This document shows, piece by piece, positions 45,033-55,963 of a stretch of 64,000 nt of DNA. The notes beneath the pieces were generated by a model. It did no database searches and was not told where the DNA came from. It saw nothing but the letters and a program-made list of their open reading frames with translations. Position 1 is the first letter of the stretch; each line of letters opens with the position of its first letter. A program made the translations under genes and the position numbers. The stretch comes from Seiridium cupressi (lineage: Eukaryota; Ascomycota; Sordariomycetes; Amphisphaeriales; Sporocadaceae): positions 310,001 through 374,000 of the forward strand of contig JARVKI010000004.1 of assembly GCA_036674765.1 (NCBI GenBank). The letters run 5' to 3'.

Positions 45033-46739
45033 ATGAGAGCAGTGAAAGGCTTCTCGGCGGTGGCAGCCCTTTTGGGCTTGTCTGTCAGCCTTGCGGCTTC
45101 AAACTCATCTACACCAGGACTTCCTCTGCTTTCAGACGGTCTAGGTGAGCTTCCAAGCAATGACTATTACCTGCATAAAACTTCTCTAAACTCCTACAGT
45201 CGATCTCGGTGTTGCTTCAGAGGCATACGAGAAGGCCAGGCTGTTCGTCCAAGGCCTTACCAATGAACAAAAAGCAAAGATCATCGTCGGTCAAAGCTTT
45301 ACCAGCGATGAAGCGTCGTGGACTCCTCTATCTAGCAAAGATGGCGTTTCCGGGGTCAACATGGCTCTTTTCGTCTCCGGCTTTCCCCAGATCAATGCAG
45401 CAGCCATGACATGGAACCCAGATCTTATGGAGGCACAACTTAAGGCCACAGGAGAGGAGTTCTACGGTATGGGTTACAACCTCATCAGCGGTCCAGTTGC
45501 CAGTCCACTTGGCCGGGATCCTTATGGTGGAAGATTGCCCGAGAGTTACTCTCCTGATCCGTACTTGTCCGGTATCTTGATGGGCAAGGCAGTCTCTGGA
45601 ATGAACTCCGCTGGTATCGTCACGGTTGGCCGTCATTTCCTACTGAACGAGCAAGAGACCAACCGAATGGGCGGTGGGTATTCCGCGAATGCCGACGACA
45701 AAACCTTCCAAGAATTGTACCTCTGGCCATTTGCAGATGCGGTGAAATCTGGATTGATGGGCGTCATGTGCGCCATGAATAAAGTCAACGGCACTCTAAG
45801 CTGCGAAAACAGTGGACTATTGAACGATTACCTTAAGACATCTCTCGGATTCCCCGGTATGGTGATGCCTGACGTTGGCTCGCAAAGCACCTCGTATGGC
45901 TCCGCCAATGCCGGTCTCGACTATGGATCTAGTCAATTGTGGAGTGAGGCAATCATAACCGCAGGTATTGCCAATGGCAATCTCACACAAGAACGTCTTG
46001 ATGATATGGCGGTTCGCAATCTTATCGGCTACTACTTCGCCGGCCTCGACAACGGCGAGCAACCATCGTTGTCTAGTTCGTCTGAATACCGTGACGTGCG
46101 TGGAAACCACTCCGACGTTATCCAGCAAGTTGCCAACGAGGCGATTGTGCTGCTCAAGAACGATAACAGCAACGGCCGTGGTCTACCCTTGAACAAGCCG
46201 CGCACCATCTCACTCTTCGGTTCTCGTAAGTTTCGACTCGAGCTTGTTGCACGAAGTTATAAATCCCGATGCTGACGTCTCTTCTCCAACCAGATGCTGG
46301 CCCTTGCATGGCTGGACCGAATCAGCAGTTCAGCGTTGGTGGCACGCCTGCCGACACGTATCAGGGCCATCTGGCGACTGGTGGAGGGTCGGGACAGGCA
46401 TCATTCCCATATATGATTACACCTTTTGAAGTCTTGAACTTGCGTGCTGCCAAGGAAGGCTCCATGCTATGGTGGATCATGAACAACACTTATACGCCGA
46501 GCAGTTTCTCGGGATTTCCGGGAGGCGGAGGCGGAGGAGACGGAGGAGGTGGTTTCCCAGGTGGTGGAGGTAACGGTTCAGCTCCTGGTAACGGTTCAAC
46601 CCCTGGTAAGATTTTCTCGGCTTTCGTCACCACTTCAAGCTGTTTTGCTGTTTATTTCACGGTGTCCATCGTCGTCCATACCGTTTGTGTTAAATGAGTG
46701 CAACTAAACTAATTTCAAATAGGATTTCCAGGAGGTGGC

Positions 46740-46776
<37 letters not shown>

Positions 46777-47681
46777 GTGGTGGAGGTTTCGGCTTTGGCG
46801 GGACGGGTTCCTCGCCGTCTTTCCTTACCTACACTCCGAACTCAGAGGTTTGCATCGTTTTCATCAACTCGGCGTCCGGTGAGGGAGCGGATCGTCAAGA
46901 GTTGGCGAATGTCGAGCAGGACACCATGGTCAACACCATTGCCGACAACTGCAACAACACAGTTGTTGTTGGTAACTTTGCTGGCCCGCGTGTTCTTGAT
47001 GCGTGGATCGAGCACCCAAACATTACGGCTGTGTTGTACTCCGGATTGCTGGGCCAGAACAGCGGTCAAGCCATCTCTGACGTTCTTCACGGAGACCTTA
47101 ACCCAAGCGGCAAGCTCACACACACAATTGCGAAGAATGAATCCGACTATCCGACACCGACATGTCTCACTACGGAGTGCGACTTCGACGAAGGTGTCTT
47201 TATTGATTACCGATATTTTGAATCCCAGAACGCATCGATTCGCTATCCTTTCGGCCACGGATTGAGTTACACCTCTTTCACCTATGGCGACGTGGCTGCT
47301 AGCGTCACCAATCAGACTGCGCTCGATTCGAAATACCCAACTGGTCAGCTCACTCTGGGAGGATACGCCGATCTGTTCGACGAGGTTATCACAGTGGGCA
47401 GCACAATCGAGAACTCAGGTGCTGTCGACGGTGCTGAGGTCGCGCAGCTGTATATCACCTTCCCCGAAGAGGCCGAGGAACCGACTCGCATCCTGAGAGG
47501 CTTCCAGAAAGTCAGCATTCCAGCTGGCGAAACGGCTGACGTTACATTCAGTCTCAGAAGACGTGATATTAGTTACTGGGACACGACGGCCCAGAAGTGG
47601 GCGATCGCGGAGGGTGAGTATACTCTGGCTGTCGGTTCATCGCTGCAGGATATCAGGGGAACAACTACGGTGACAGTATAG
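45033..47681 (+). CDS. Secreted GH3 beta-glucosidase-like enzyme
   Basis: Exons 45033-45144, 45200-46225, 46294-46605 and 46723-47681 join to 802 residues. A signal peptide covers residues 1-21. The TIM barrel includes MTWNPDLMEAQ, GYNLISGPVASPLGRDPYGG, TVGRHFLLNEQE and the nucleophile region GFPGMVMPDVGSQ with D262. The alpha/beta sandwich follows (NEAIVLLKNDN, then VCIVFINSASGEGADR and AVLYSGLLGQNSGQAISDVL). A fibronectin III-like C-terminal domain begins near 690 (PFGHGLSYTSF, VAQLYITFP). The usual SDW at the nucleophile is PDV here. Between barrel and sandwich is a glycine-rich insert split by intron 3, ending in 19 consecutive Gly. It should release glucose from beta-glucosides outside the cell. 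Adjacent to a GH55 gene on the same strand. Confidence 0.93.
46731..46787 (+). repeat. GGN microsatellite encoding 19 glycines in GH3 exon 4
   Basis: Nineteen successive GGN codons, mostly GGC, follow the acceptor of intron 3. They continue the Gly-rich stretch at the end of exon 3. Length variation between isolates is expected. Confidence 0.95.
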
Positions 47682-48876
47682 ATAGCAGTGATGTAGTAAT
47701 CTCCCTCTTTGGCTCTGTCGCATTCGACATAAGTTCACGAGTTGATTAATGACAAGCATGGAATATCGGTATCGCTTGCCACGTTGTAGAAGAGACTGAT
47801 GGGGTCATGCCGGGACACCATGTTGGGAATGTACCTGTTTGATCAGCTGACGATGCCCTTGAGCACGCCTGCACTAATGTTAGGCTGTCGGAACAATGCG
47901 AGACCCAAACTACAAGACGCGTCTCTGGGCCGTCGACTCGCGTCCACAAGGTTTGCAACATACCTAATTAGTGACGAGAGGCCAATTACGGCGCTTGCCG
48001 TGATGTGTATCGCATCGCTGATATGGTCGAGCCGCTAAACTCAATTACTACAACCGTCCGCCGTGAAGAAGCAACCTGGCGTTAGCAGTCCGGCGCGCAC
48101 GCGCAGTTGAAGCAAGGGGGGGGGGGGGGTGGGGGTGGGGCGAGATTGTGATTTCCATTGCACTCGGCGATCAGCCCCGAATTAACGCGCGAGGGAGGGA
48201 ATCAACGTTGGATCCATCGATTAACGTGTGCTCTAGGCGGCCTGGAATGCTGACCTGCACTTTAGCCAGGTTGATCGCAACTTGGGAGGAAGGCTGCTTT
48301 GCCGCGCTCTGCCGCCATGTTTATGCTTTTCGTTGGCTCGACAGCACTGAGATGAGTTTCTTGGGACGAGTCAGTACGACAACAAAGAAGCTTTGGTCGT
48401 TGCACCCAAAGGCTTGGGAATAAGCACAATTATTGGAGGAGACGGGTAGATGTCTCTCATGTTGAGGTGCAGATTCGAGAAAGAAGCTCGCGCTAAGTTC
48501 TATAGTCAGGCCTTGTTCCTGCATAACGCCTTGGGCTGTGCACCTAAGTGACGCATATTTAGAGAACTGTCAAGCGCCACCAATTTCCCTCCCCGTCTGG
48601 ATTCAACCTTGACCTACCAAATCTCGACTGATCTTAGAACTGATCAGCTATGCTTTTTTGCTGGGGAAAATGTCATCATCAACGAGCACCAAGACATCGG
48701 GTTTCGTTGGCCCTGCCCGCGCCCGCGCTTTCCAGTCCAGGCTGATAAAATGATCTGCTCTCCCCCACACCCACTTGTGGGTGAACGCGAGAGGCATATC
48801 GATTTCTCAGTCTTCGTCTAGTACAAACTTCTTCACTTCTTCGAGGGACACTCGTCCCTTGCCGTTCATTTGCACA
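47682..48876. other. Intergenic between GH3 and GH55 genes
   Basis: About 1.2 kb containing the GH55 promoter and a G-tract at 48116-48140. No gene recognised. Confidence 0.6.
48116..48140 (+). repeat. Homopolymeric G tract (G14 T G5 T G4)
   Basis: A run of 14 G is followed by TGGGGG and TGGGG. Such a tract can form G-quadruplex structures and is prone to length errors. It lies about 740 bases upstream of the GH55 start. Confidence 0.9.
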
Positions 48877-51443
48877 ATGCATTTTCAGTCGCTCATTTTC
48901 GTATCATGCTTCGCTTCAGCGATTGCTGCTCGCCACCCCCACAAACCGAGACAGCACACTCAGGAGGTCAAGACTATAACAATTTCTCTATCAAGATGTT
49001 CCGATTTTCCGGAATCAACCCCTACTACCGCTGGCGGACATGAAGCATATAGTGTTAGCAGCCCACCGGCACTTTCTGCCCCCACGGGCAGGCCGTACGG
49101 AACTACGAAACCAAGCACCATCAGCTCAGCCAACCCTGCGTCTTCGACTTGTTCATACTGGTTGGAGGATGTTAAACACCAGGGCATAGCGTCATTCAAC
49201 AAAGATGCTGCAAACTACACGGTTTTCCGCAATGTCAGGGACTACGGCGCAAAAGGAGATGGCGTGACCGATGACACAAAAGCCATCAACCTAGCCATCA
49301 GTGACGGCGACCGGTGCGCACCAGGAACCTGCGCCTCTTCTACTACAACACCTGCTTTAGTTTACTTCCCTCCAGGCACCTACGCCGTGTCTGGTGCAAT
49401 TGTCGGCTATTATTACACTCAAATTATTGGCAACCCAAATTGCTTGCCGGTTATCAAAGCCACCTCGGACTTTTCGGATGCATGGGTGTTCGATGGCAAC
49501 CAATATGGTGCCAATGGTCTGGGATGGGGGGCTACAAACGTCTTCTGGCGCCAAATTCGCAACTTCGTCATTGACATGACGGATATCCCCGCCTCGAAGG
49601 CGGTATATGGCGTCCACTGGGCAGTTTCTCAAGCAACTTCACTTCAAAATATTGTCTTCCAAATGTCGAGTGCCGCCGGTACCCAGCATGCGGGTCTCTT
49701 CATCGAAGAGGGTTCCGGCGGCTTTGTCACCGACTTGGTCTTTTATGGTGGCTTATACGGACTCAACGTGGGCGATCAGCAATACACGATGCGTAACCTG
49801 ACCTTCTACAACTCTGTCACCGCCATCAGACAGATCTGGGATTGGGGCTGGACCTACTCCGGCATTAGCATCAACAACTGCCAGATTGGATTGGATCTAA
49901 CTTCTCTCAGAGCTGATAAGTCTCAAGACGTTGGCTCTGTCGTCTTATACGATAGCCAAATTACCAACACCCCTGTTGGAATATGGACCGCTCGGAATAA
50001 AACTTCGACGGCTCCATCAGGAGGTAGCTTGGTACTTGAGAACGTAGCGCTCAACAATGTCGGGATCGCAGTACAAGGCTTCCACAATGAGACCATTCTT
50101 GCTGGGTCATCTGGCTCAAGTATCATCACGGCGTGGGGGCAAGGGCACGCGTACACTGCGAATGGAGGGCCGATCACATTCCAAAACAGTATCAGTGCAA
50201 ACAAGAGGCCTTTCACTCTGGCCCCCGGTCGTGGATACTATGCGCGCTCCAAGCCTCAATATGAGCAAGTCCCGGTGTCGCAGATTGTCAGCATCCGTGA
50301 TGCCGGGGCTCGAGGCGACGGCAAGACAGATGACTCAGATGTCATCAATGCCGCTTTACAAACCGCAGCTGCGTCCGGCAAAGTTGTATATTTTGATGCT
50401 GGAAGTTACAAAGTCACAAAGACCATTTTCATTCCGATTGGCTCAAAGATCACTGGAGAATCTTTCCCGGTTATCTTGTCGAGCGGTAGCTGTTTTGCGG
50501 ATATCAACAACCCCAAGCCAGTGGTCCAAGTTGGCAAGCCGGGTGATGCTGGAAAGGTAGAGTGGACTGACACTATTGTCAGTACGCAAGGAGCGCAAGC
50601 TGGTGCCATCCTCATTGAGTGGAATATTGCCACTGTCAACTCACCATCTGGTATGTGGGATGTCCATACACGCATCGGAGGCTTTACCGGATCCCAGCTT
50701 CAAGTCGATGAGTGTCCCAAGACTCCCAACACTACAGTCACCAAGGCCAACTTGGACGAGAACTGTATCGCAGCTTTCCAGAGCGTGCATGTAACCAAGT
50801 CTGCTGCTGGTCTCTATATGGAGAACTGCTGGTTCTGGGTTGCTGATCATGATGTCGATGATGCGTCTTTGACCCAAATCACTGTTTATGCTGGTCGTGG
50901 CCTGCTCATCGAGAGCACGCTGGGCAACGTCTGGTTGATCGGAACCGCGGTGGAGCATCATGTTCTGTACGAATATCAGCTTGCCAACACCAAGAACATT
51001 ATGATGGGACAGATCCAGACCGAGACGGCATATTACCAACCCAATCCGGATGCGACGATTCCATTTCCGGCTGTCGCATCTCTTCATGACCCCGTTCTAG
51101 CCAAAGGCCAGGACGGCTGGGGTCTCCGCGTTGTGAATAGTACTGATGCATTTATTTATGGAGCTGGGTAAGTTCTGCGTCTTTTTCTCAAAATTGGGGC
51201 TTTACTGACCTGGCCGACAGTTTGTATTCCTTTTTCATCAACTACAATGTGACTTGTGCACAACAAGATGCGGATGATAAGTGCCAGACGCGTATTGCGA
51301 GCTTCGAGGATAGCTCTGTCTCTGTATACAACCTCAATACGGTTGGGACGAGCTCGATGGCTACGGTGAACGGGCGGGATATTGCAAGCTGGGCTGACAA
51401 TAGGAACAATTTCGTATCTACAATTGCTTGGCTCAGGACCTAA
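48877..51443 (+). CDS. Exo-beta-1,3-glucanase, GH55
   Basis: Exons 48877-51167 and 51221-51443 give 837 residues; the intron is 53 nt and falls in the last quarter of the gene. A signal peptide covers about 1-17 (LIFVSCFASAIAA). Two tandem pectate-lyase-like beta-helix halves are visible. The first starts near residue 117 (NVRDYGAKGDGVTDDTKAIN), the second near 471 (SIRDAGARGDGKTDDSDVIN), as in GH55 enzymes. Family segments include GSGGFVTDLVFYGG, WDWGWTYSGISINNCQIG and MENCWFWVADHDVDD. GH55 enzymes cleave beta-1,3-glucan from the non-reducing end outside the cell, acting on fungal walls or callose-like glucans. The start is the ATG directly before the hydrophobic leader; an upstream open stretch lacks a leader. 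Confidence 0.95.
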
Positions 51444-52571
51444 GCATAGCAAAACAAAGTATCAATGGAATTCTTGTTATGAATGCACGAAATTTCTAGT
51501 GACTGAGTGACCATGACTTGCAGAGTGAACTCTTGTCTCTCAATAGACAGTGATAGATGCGCTGTCGTCTTGGCGAGTGAATGCCGGCCCCGGATCCGTT
51601 GATCGCTTCTCATGCCAGATCGAGCGAGCCAAGGAACGCTTCCAAATGCCTAGACTTCTGGAATGCATCAGACATCAAGTCTTCCGAGAGCCCAATACTT
51701 GCCAATGCTGTCATTGTTGCTTGTTGAGTCTTCGCATTGAACGAGCTGGTCAGCAAGATAGACGGAAAGGCTATTCTGCGGTGCAACCGGCGTTGCATCA
51801 ACGATCGGCAGCGAGATCCTCAGATCACCCCGCCAAGCGCACTCCCGTTCGGCCAAGCGGCCAAGACGTTCCAGGAGCTGATCTTCCGGGATTTTAGTGA
51901 TCGGCCCATGCATGCTCCGGAGCCTCGCCATGTGCCGAAGGGGGTTGAGGTGGGTACAGTCAGGGCCTGCTAACGTCCCCGAAGTACAACTGAATTCTGG
52001 AGTTTAGGTGGTCGTATCGTGGCCGTATCGTGGCCGTACTTTGCTCATTTGACGTGCCGCAGCGTCCGTGGGTGGCCGCGGGAGCTATCGCAGCCCTGTG
52101 TAGGACAAACCATAGCATGCTATACGGCGAGAAGGGGGGAGTATCTCCACTAGCCCGCTAGAAACGGGTCTAGCGCTAGGGTTGGTTTCAGCATCACGAC
52201 CTTCTGAGGCGGAGGCGCCTCACTAAACATCATCACATCGCGAACAGAGCCGTAATGGTCAGTGAGTCCAACTCGATAGTCTCTGAAACAGCGCGCAGAA
52301 TATGGCCAAGATTATTGCCAAGATACCCCAGGGCGATTTGTAGCAAGGTTAAACCGCGGTCATGATGTGGCTGCACTGTGCATACGCTGTTGCGATTCGC
52401 CGTGCGCAACTCTCTTGGCTGTTTTGTAAACCGTCTCGAACGGGCCCAAACATGGCCAAACGACACAAACGCAAACGCTGCTTGAGCGCGCCTGAGGCTG
52501 TGATATGGAAACAACACTGGCTAAGGCTTCAATACGATAGTGATGTTGGGACGATGAAATCGTGGAATCGT
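51444..52571. other. Intergenic; possible coding relic at 51.55-51.97 kb
   Basis: Between 51550 and 51973 two plus-strand frames look protein-like in succession. The first has CIRHQVFREPNTCQCCHCC; the second has LNELVSKIDGKAILRCN and ALPFGQAAKTFQELIFRDF. They are offset and lack a start and family match. They may be the remains of a gene. The rest is promoter DNA. Confidence 0.35.
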
Positions 52572-52602
52572 CCAATTCCGCAGCAGGTAAGATGCATATA
52601 AA
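52572..52602 (+). promoter_or_regulatory. CCAAT and TATA boxes of the Egh16-like gene
   Basis: CCAAT lies at 52572-52576 and TATAAA at 52597-52602, followed by a long CT-rich stretch (about 52625-52800) before the start codon at 52805. This arrangement is typical of strongly expressed fungal genes. The transcription start itself is inferred. Confidence 0.5.
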
Positions 52603-52804
52603 GACAGGTTGGTCGCCGACTCTAGATGACTTTTCTCTCTCTCATCATCATCAACAGCTTCAGCATCACAACAGTCTTTAGACACTTCTCACTCTTAATT
52701 CTCATTCCTTTCAACGACAGCCCCGGTGGCCTTTTATAACTGTACTTTCTTTATCTTAAGATCACTCTTCTATTCTTAATCACTATCCCTCCAATACCAT
52801 CAAG

Positions 52805-53707
52805 ATGCGTTACTCCCTGATCCTCGCTGCTACCGGCCTCGTTGCCTCCGTCTCCGCCCACGGTGTCGTCACCAAGGTTGTCGGTGCCAACGGTGTTGAG
52901 ATGCCCGGTCTGTCGGTTGCTGACGGCACTCCTCGTGACTGCTCCAGCAACGGCTGCGGTTCTCAGGCCGATACCTCCATCATCCGTGACAAGGATATCC
53001 AGAGCGGTGCCACCGGCCCCTTGGGCAAGACCCAGGGCAACGGCCCTGTTGACGCTGCTACCATGATTAGCAACTTCATGGGCTCCGGCGCTGCCCCAAC
53101 CAACAACGGCACTGGTGTCGGTGTGGAGGATGACATTCCCGCCAATGTCGGCAAGGACAACAAGGTTCGCAGCGCCAAGTTCCGCAGCCGACAGCTCCTC
53201 GGTGGCCTCCTCGGCGGTGGTGGCGACAACGCCAAGGGTGTCAAGTCCTCCACTCCAATGGAGACCATGGTCAAGGCCACCGCTGGCATGGGTGCCACTA
53301 TGGGTCTGCCCACCGCCGCTGATGATGGCACTGTCGAGCTTCAATACCGCCAGATCAACCAGGATGGTGCCGGCCCTCTCGAGGCCATGGTCGATGGCAC
53401 TTCCGGTGGTACTGATATGGCTGCCTTCAAGGAGGCTGATGTGACCCAGGATGTTCCCGGCTTTGTTGCTGGTCTCTCCGCTGCCACAAACACTGACTTC
53501 GCCGTCAAGGTTGCCATGCCCCAGGGCATGACCTGCGACGCCACTGTCGGCGATGCCCAGAACGTCTGCGTTGTCCGTGTCCGCAACAACACCCCAGCTG
53601 GTCCTTTTGGTGGCTCTGCCGCTTTCACTCAGACCACGGCTGCCCGCAAGCGCGCCATTGCTTACAGAATCAAGAAGCGTGCTGAGGAGGCTGCTGCTCG
53701 CAAGTAA
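52805..53707 (+). CDS. Egh16-like secreted protein (gEgh16/GAS1-type)
   Basis: A single exon of 300 residues with strongly biased, C-ending codons, suggesting high expression. Residues 1-18 form a signal peptide (MRYSLILAATGLVASVSA); cleavage would leave HGVVTKVVGANGVEMPGL as the mature start. Family segments include DTSIIRDKDIQSG, VELQYRQINQDGAGPLEAMV and the Cys-containing MTCDATVGDAQNVCVVRVRN. The C-terminus is basic (ARKRAIAYRIKKRAEE). The founding members are expressed in appressoria of powdery mildew and rice blast fungi, where GAS1/GAS2 affect penetration; biochemical activity is not settled to my knowledge. The protein should be extracellular or wall-bound. Conserved Cys residues and an N-terminal His are notable. 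Confidence 0.93.
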   Translation: MRYSLILAATGLVASVSAHGVVTKVVGANGVEMPGLSVADGTPRDCSSNGCGSQADTSIIRDKDIQSGATGPLGKTQGNGPVDAATMISNFMGSGAAPTNNGTGVGVEDDIPANVGKDNKVRSAKFRSRQLLGGLLGGGGDNAKGVKSSTPMETMVKATAGMGATMGLPTAADDGTVELQYRQINQDGAGPLEAMVDGTSGGTDMAAFKEADVTQDVPGFVAGLSAATNTDFAVKVAMPQGMTCDATVGDAQNVCVVRVRNNTPAGPFGGSAAFTQTTAARKRAIAYRIKKRAEEAAARK

Positions 53708-54117
53708 GCGTTCTCGGAACGGCATGGGATCGGAAGTCAAGCCCGAGGGGGCACTTCAAGGGACTGGCTGGGAAAGGCAAGGATGGGAATTGCATGGCTG
53801 GCGCCCGGGTATTGCATCTCTACTGGATATAGGAACAGGATTCTGGTGATCCGAAGATTTGGTTATTGGATGTTTGATTGCTTGATGATCACAGTATATA
53901 CATGAGGGTTTACCGGTTAGATTAGCTACTAGAGCTCAGGAGATAGCTCGCTGCAACTAATTGGAGCTTTCAGTTCATTCTTTTCATACATGCCTCTATT
54001 TGGTGACAGTTAAATGGAATGACGAATAGCCCAAAGTTCGTGCATTAGTATCGTTACAACGATTCTGAAAAGTTGTCCGATCGCGGCACAACTCAGCCCC
54101 TTTCTCTTATGAACTAT
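53708..54117. other. Intergenic, nothing recognised
   Basis: 3' flank of the Egh16-like gene and the truncated end of the NLR relic. No gene. Confidence 0.6.
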
Positions 54118-55858
54118 TTAGAGGCTATAGTCTTGACTTCTTGAAACTTTAGACCATTCTTGAACAAACCACTCTATTATGAAGGCTGAGAGCAATGCTG
54201 AAGTGATACTCACCTGCAGACTACCTGTTTTGAATAGCTCCAACCAAACCGTGCGAGCGTCGTCTCGGTCTAGTGTAATGCCATCGGTGCCAAGCTTCGC
54301 AACCACCTCGCGGACAGCACATTGGAAGAAGCCATTTGGTATGCCATCAAGCGGAGACAGCGTGCCAGCGACTGGGAAGATTTATTCCTAGCGTGAATAT
54401 GGTGAAAGGCATGCGAGACCTGGAAATCCTCTAGTTGTGCTCTGACATGGGAAGCGAGTACGGATTTGCCAGCTCCGGGGCCAGCAGTCACCCAGTAGGT
54501 CCATGGCGTGTAGTTGCTATTTTGGTCGATGTCGAGTTCTTCGGGCTCGTCCCGCCATTCTCTGAGGTCATATCTTTTTTGTGGCCATCCACATGATCCT
54601 TCAAGGCTTTCATAATATTCGTCAGAAATGATTGACACCCCTAGATATTTTCGATTCTCTTCCAAGTGAACCCTAGAATCTCGCTCGTTACTGGCAAGTA
54701 CTATCATTGTATTAGCCTTCATAGAGAGAATAGACCGATACTGTTCGTCTTACCTTCTTGTAGTAAGTCTTGGGTAACGCTAACAAGACTGTTTCTCAAG
54801 GAGAGATAGTTGTAATCCTCTGGGGAGCCAAATTTGCATATCTCCTGGTGGTTGGCGTTCATGTATCGAGCGGACTCATTTTGGGCCCAAATCCTCGCTC
54901 GATCGTAAGTTTGGAGATATAAGCCAATGATTATGGAGCTCATACCTAGTATAGCAGAACCCTTTTCCACTACAGGCGATGACGAGATACCCAGGCTCAT
55001 TGGCAACGTTTCATAAAACGAGTGGATGGGTAAATGCTCTGCATATTTCTTACAATCATCATTAATCAATACCGTCGAGATATATACTACTGTGAGGTAT
55101 GAAAGCCTACTTTCTTTATAAAAATTCCACCCATAGAATGGCCTATCAGGATGATCGGACCCTGTAGCTCATTAATTATGTAGTTATTGATTCAAACACA
55201 ATCCACATTGTGGAGCCTCAGTTGACCTCACGTTTGGCTTTTGTCTTAGAAACGGCGATGACTCCATTTCTTCAAACAACTCGCGACCAAAATCGTGAAC
55301 ATTGAGGATGTTCGGATTAGAGCTTCCCCAGTCGCTGTCGTAATTAAAACTGTATATGTTTACGTTGTTCAAACCTGGCTCCATGAGCAGCCATTGTTGT
55401 GGCCAGAATAGCGGTGGGTCATCTCCCTTTCTCCGTGTTTTGATAGATACCCCACGAAGGCCATGAACAAAGATGATATCTGTCAGTGAGTGTGGTGCCG
55501 CATGCAATAATCGAAGCCCCAGCGGTCCATGGGCATCGTTTTCATTCGCTGCTCGTCGCTTCTGTGTCCAGGTGACGTTGAGTCGATGCCCAGAGATTGT
55601 ACCGGCCTTCTTCTGATAGCCCGAGCCGGCTTGGGGGCGACGGTCGGGGAGGTCCTGTGTCACTTGAGAGTCGTTCAGGGAGTGGTAAGGCTCCTGATCT
55701 CTGGCAGTTTCCGCCCCACCACGTACGCATCCTAGTATCGCGCCGAATGAGCGTAGTGATAGCCGTCGTGATACATAGACAAGGATCTCATTGGGGTCTG
55801 GCGACAATAGCGTCGGATATGCCCAATTGATCCACGGCGTCTTGCCCAGCAAGATCAA
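54118..55858 (-). pseudogene. Broken NLR-type gene: alpha/beta hydrolase plus NACHT
   Basis: On the minus strand an alpha/beta-hydrolase domain begins near 55400 (LTDIIFVHGLRG, then FWPQQWLL and YSFNYDSDWG). The nucleophile elbow GPIILIGHSMGG follows in another exon near 55165. The next recognisable part is HSFYETLPMSLGISSS (near 55035), then NANHQEICKFGSPEDYNYLS. About 100 residues expected between these, including the usual ATPHRG segment, are missing. A P-loop follows near 54490 (WVTAGPGAGKSVLASHV), as in NACHT ATPases. Soon after, LRLMAYQMASSN runs out of frame and continues one base shifted as AVREVVAKLGTDGITLD. The gene then ends without sensor repeats. No good start ATG is seen. Intact relatives are fungal NOD-like receptors tied to nonself recognition; this copy looks inactive. 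Confidence 0.8.
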
Positions 55859-55963
55859 AGACCCTCCCTCCTCCTTCTTTCTGCAGAAGAACCGGTCGCA
55901 TCTTTCAAGTCCTCCATCAATCCCACGCCCACTTCTTATATCGGATGAGCTTTCTAGTTCATC

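Noticed and set aside
45817..46128. Antisense frames across the GH3 gene
   Set aside because: Fully inside a well-supported coding exon, no motifs.
48775..48876. Longer N-terminus for the GH55 enzyme
   Set aside because: The signal peptide begins at the ATG at 48877; upstream codons lack an ATG start in frame and would bury the leader.
52751..53740. A 329-codon antisense frame across the Egh16-like gene
   Set aside because: It mirrors the strongly biased codons of the sense gene, which remove stops from the complementary frame; no family features.
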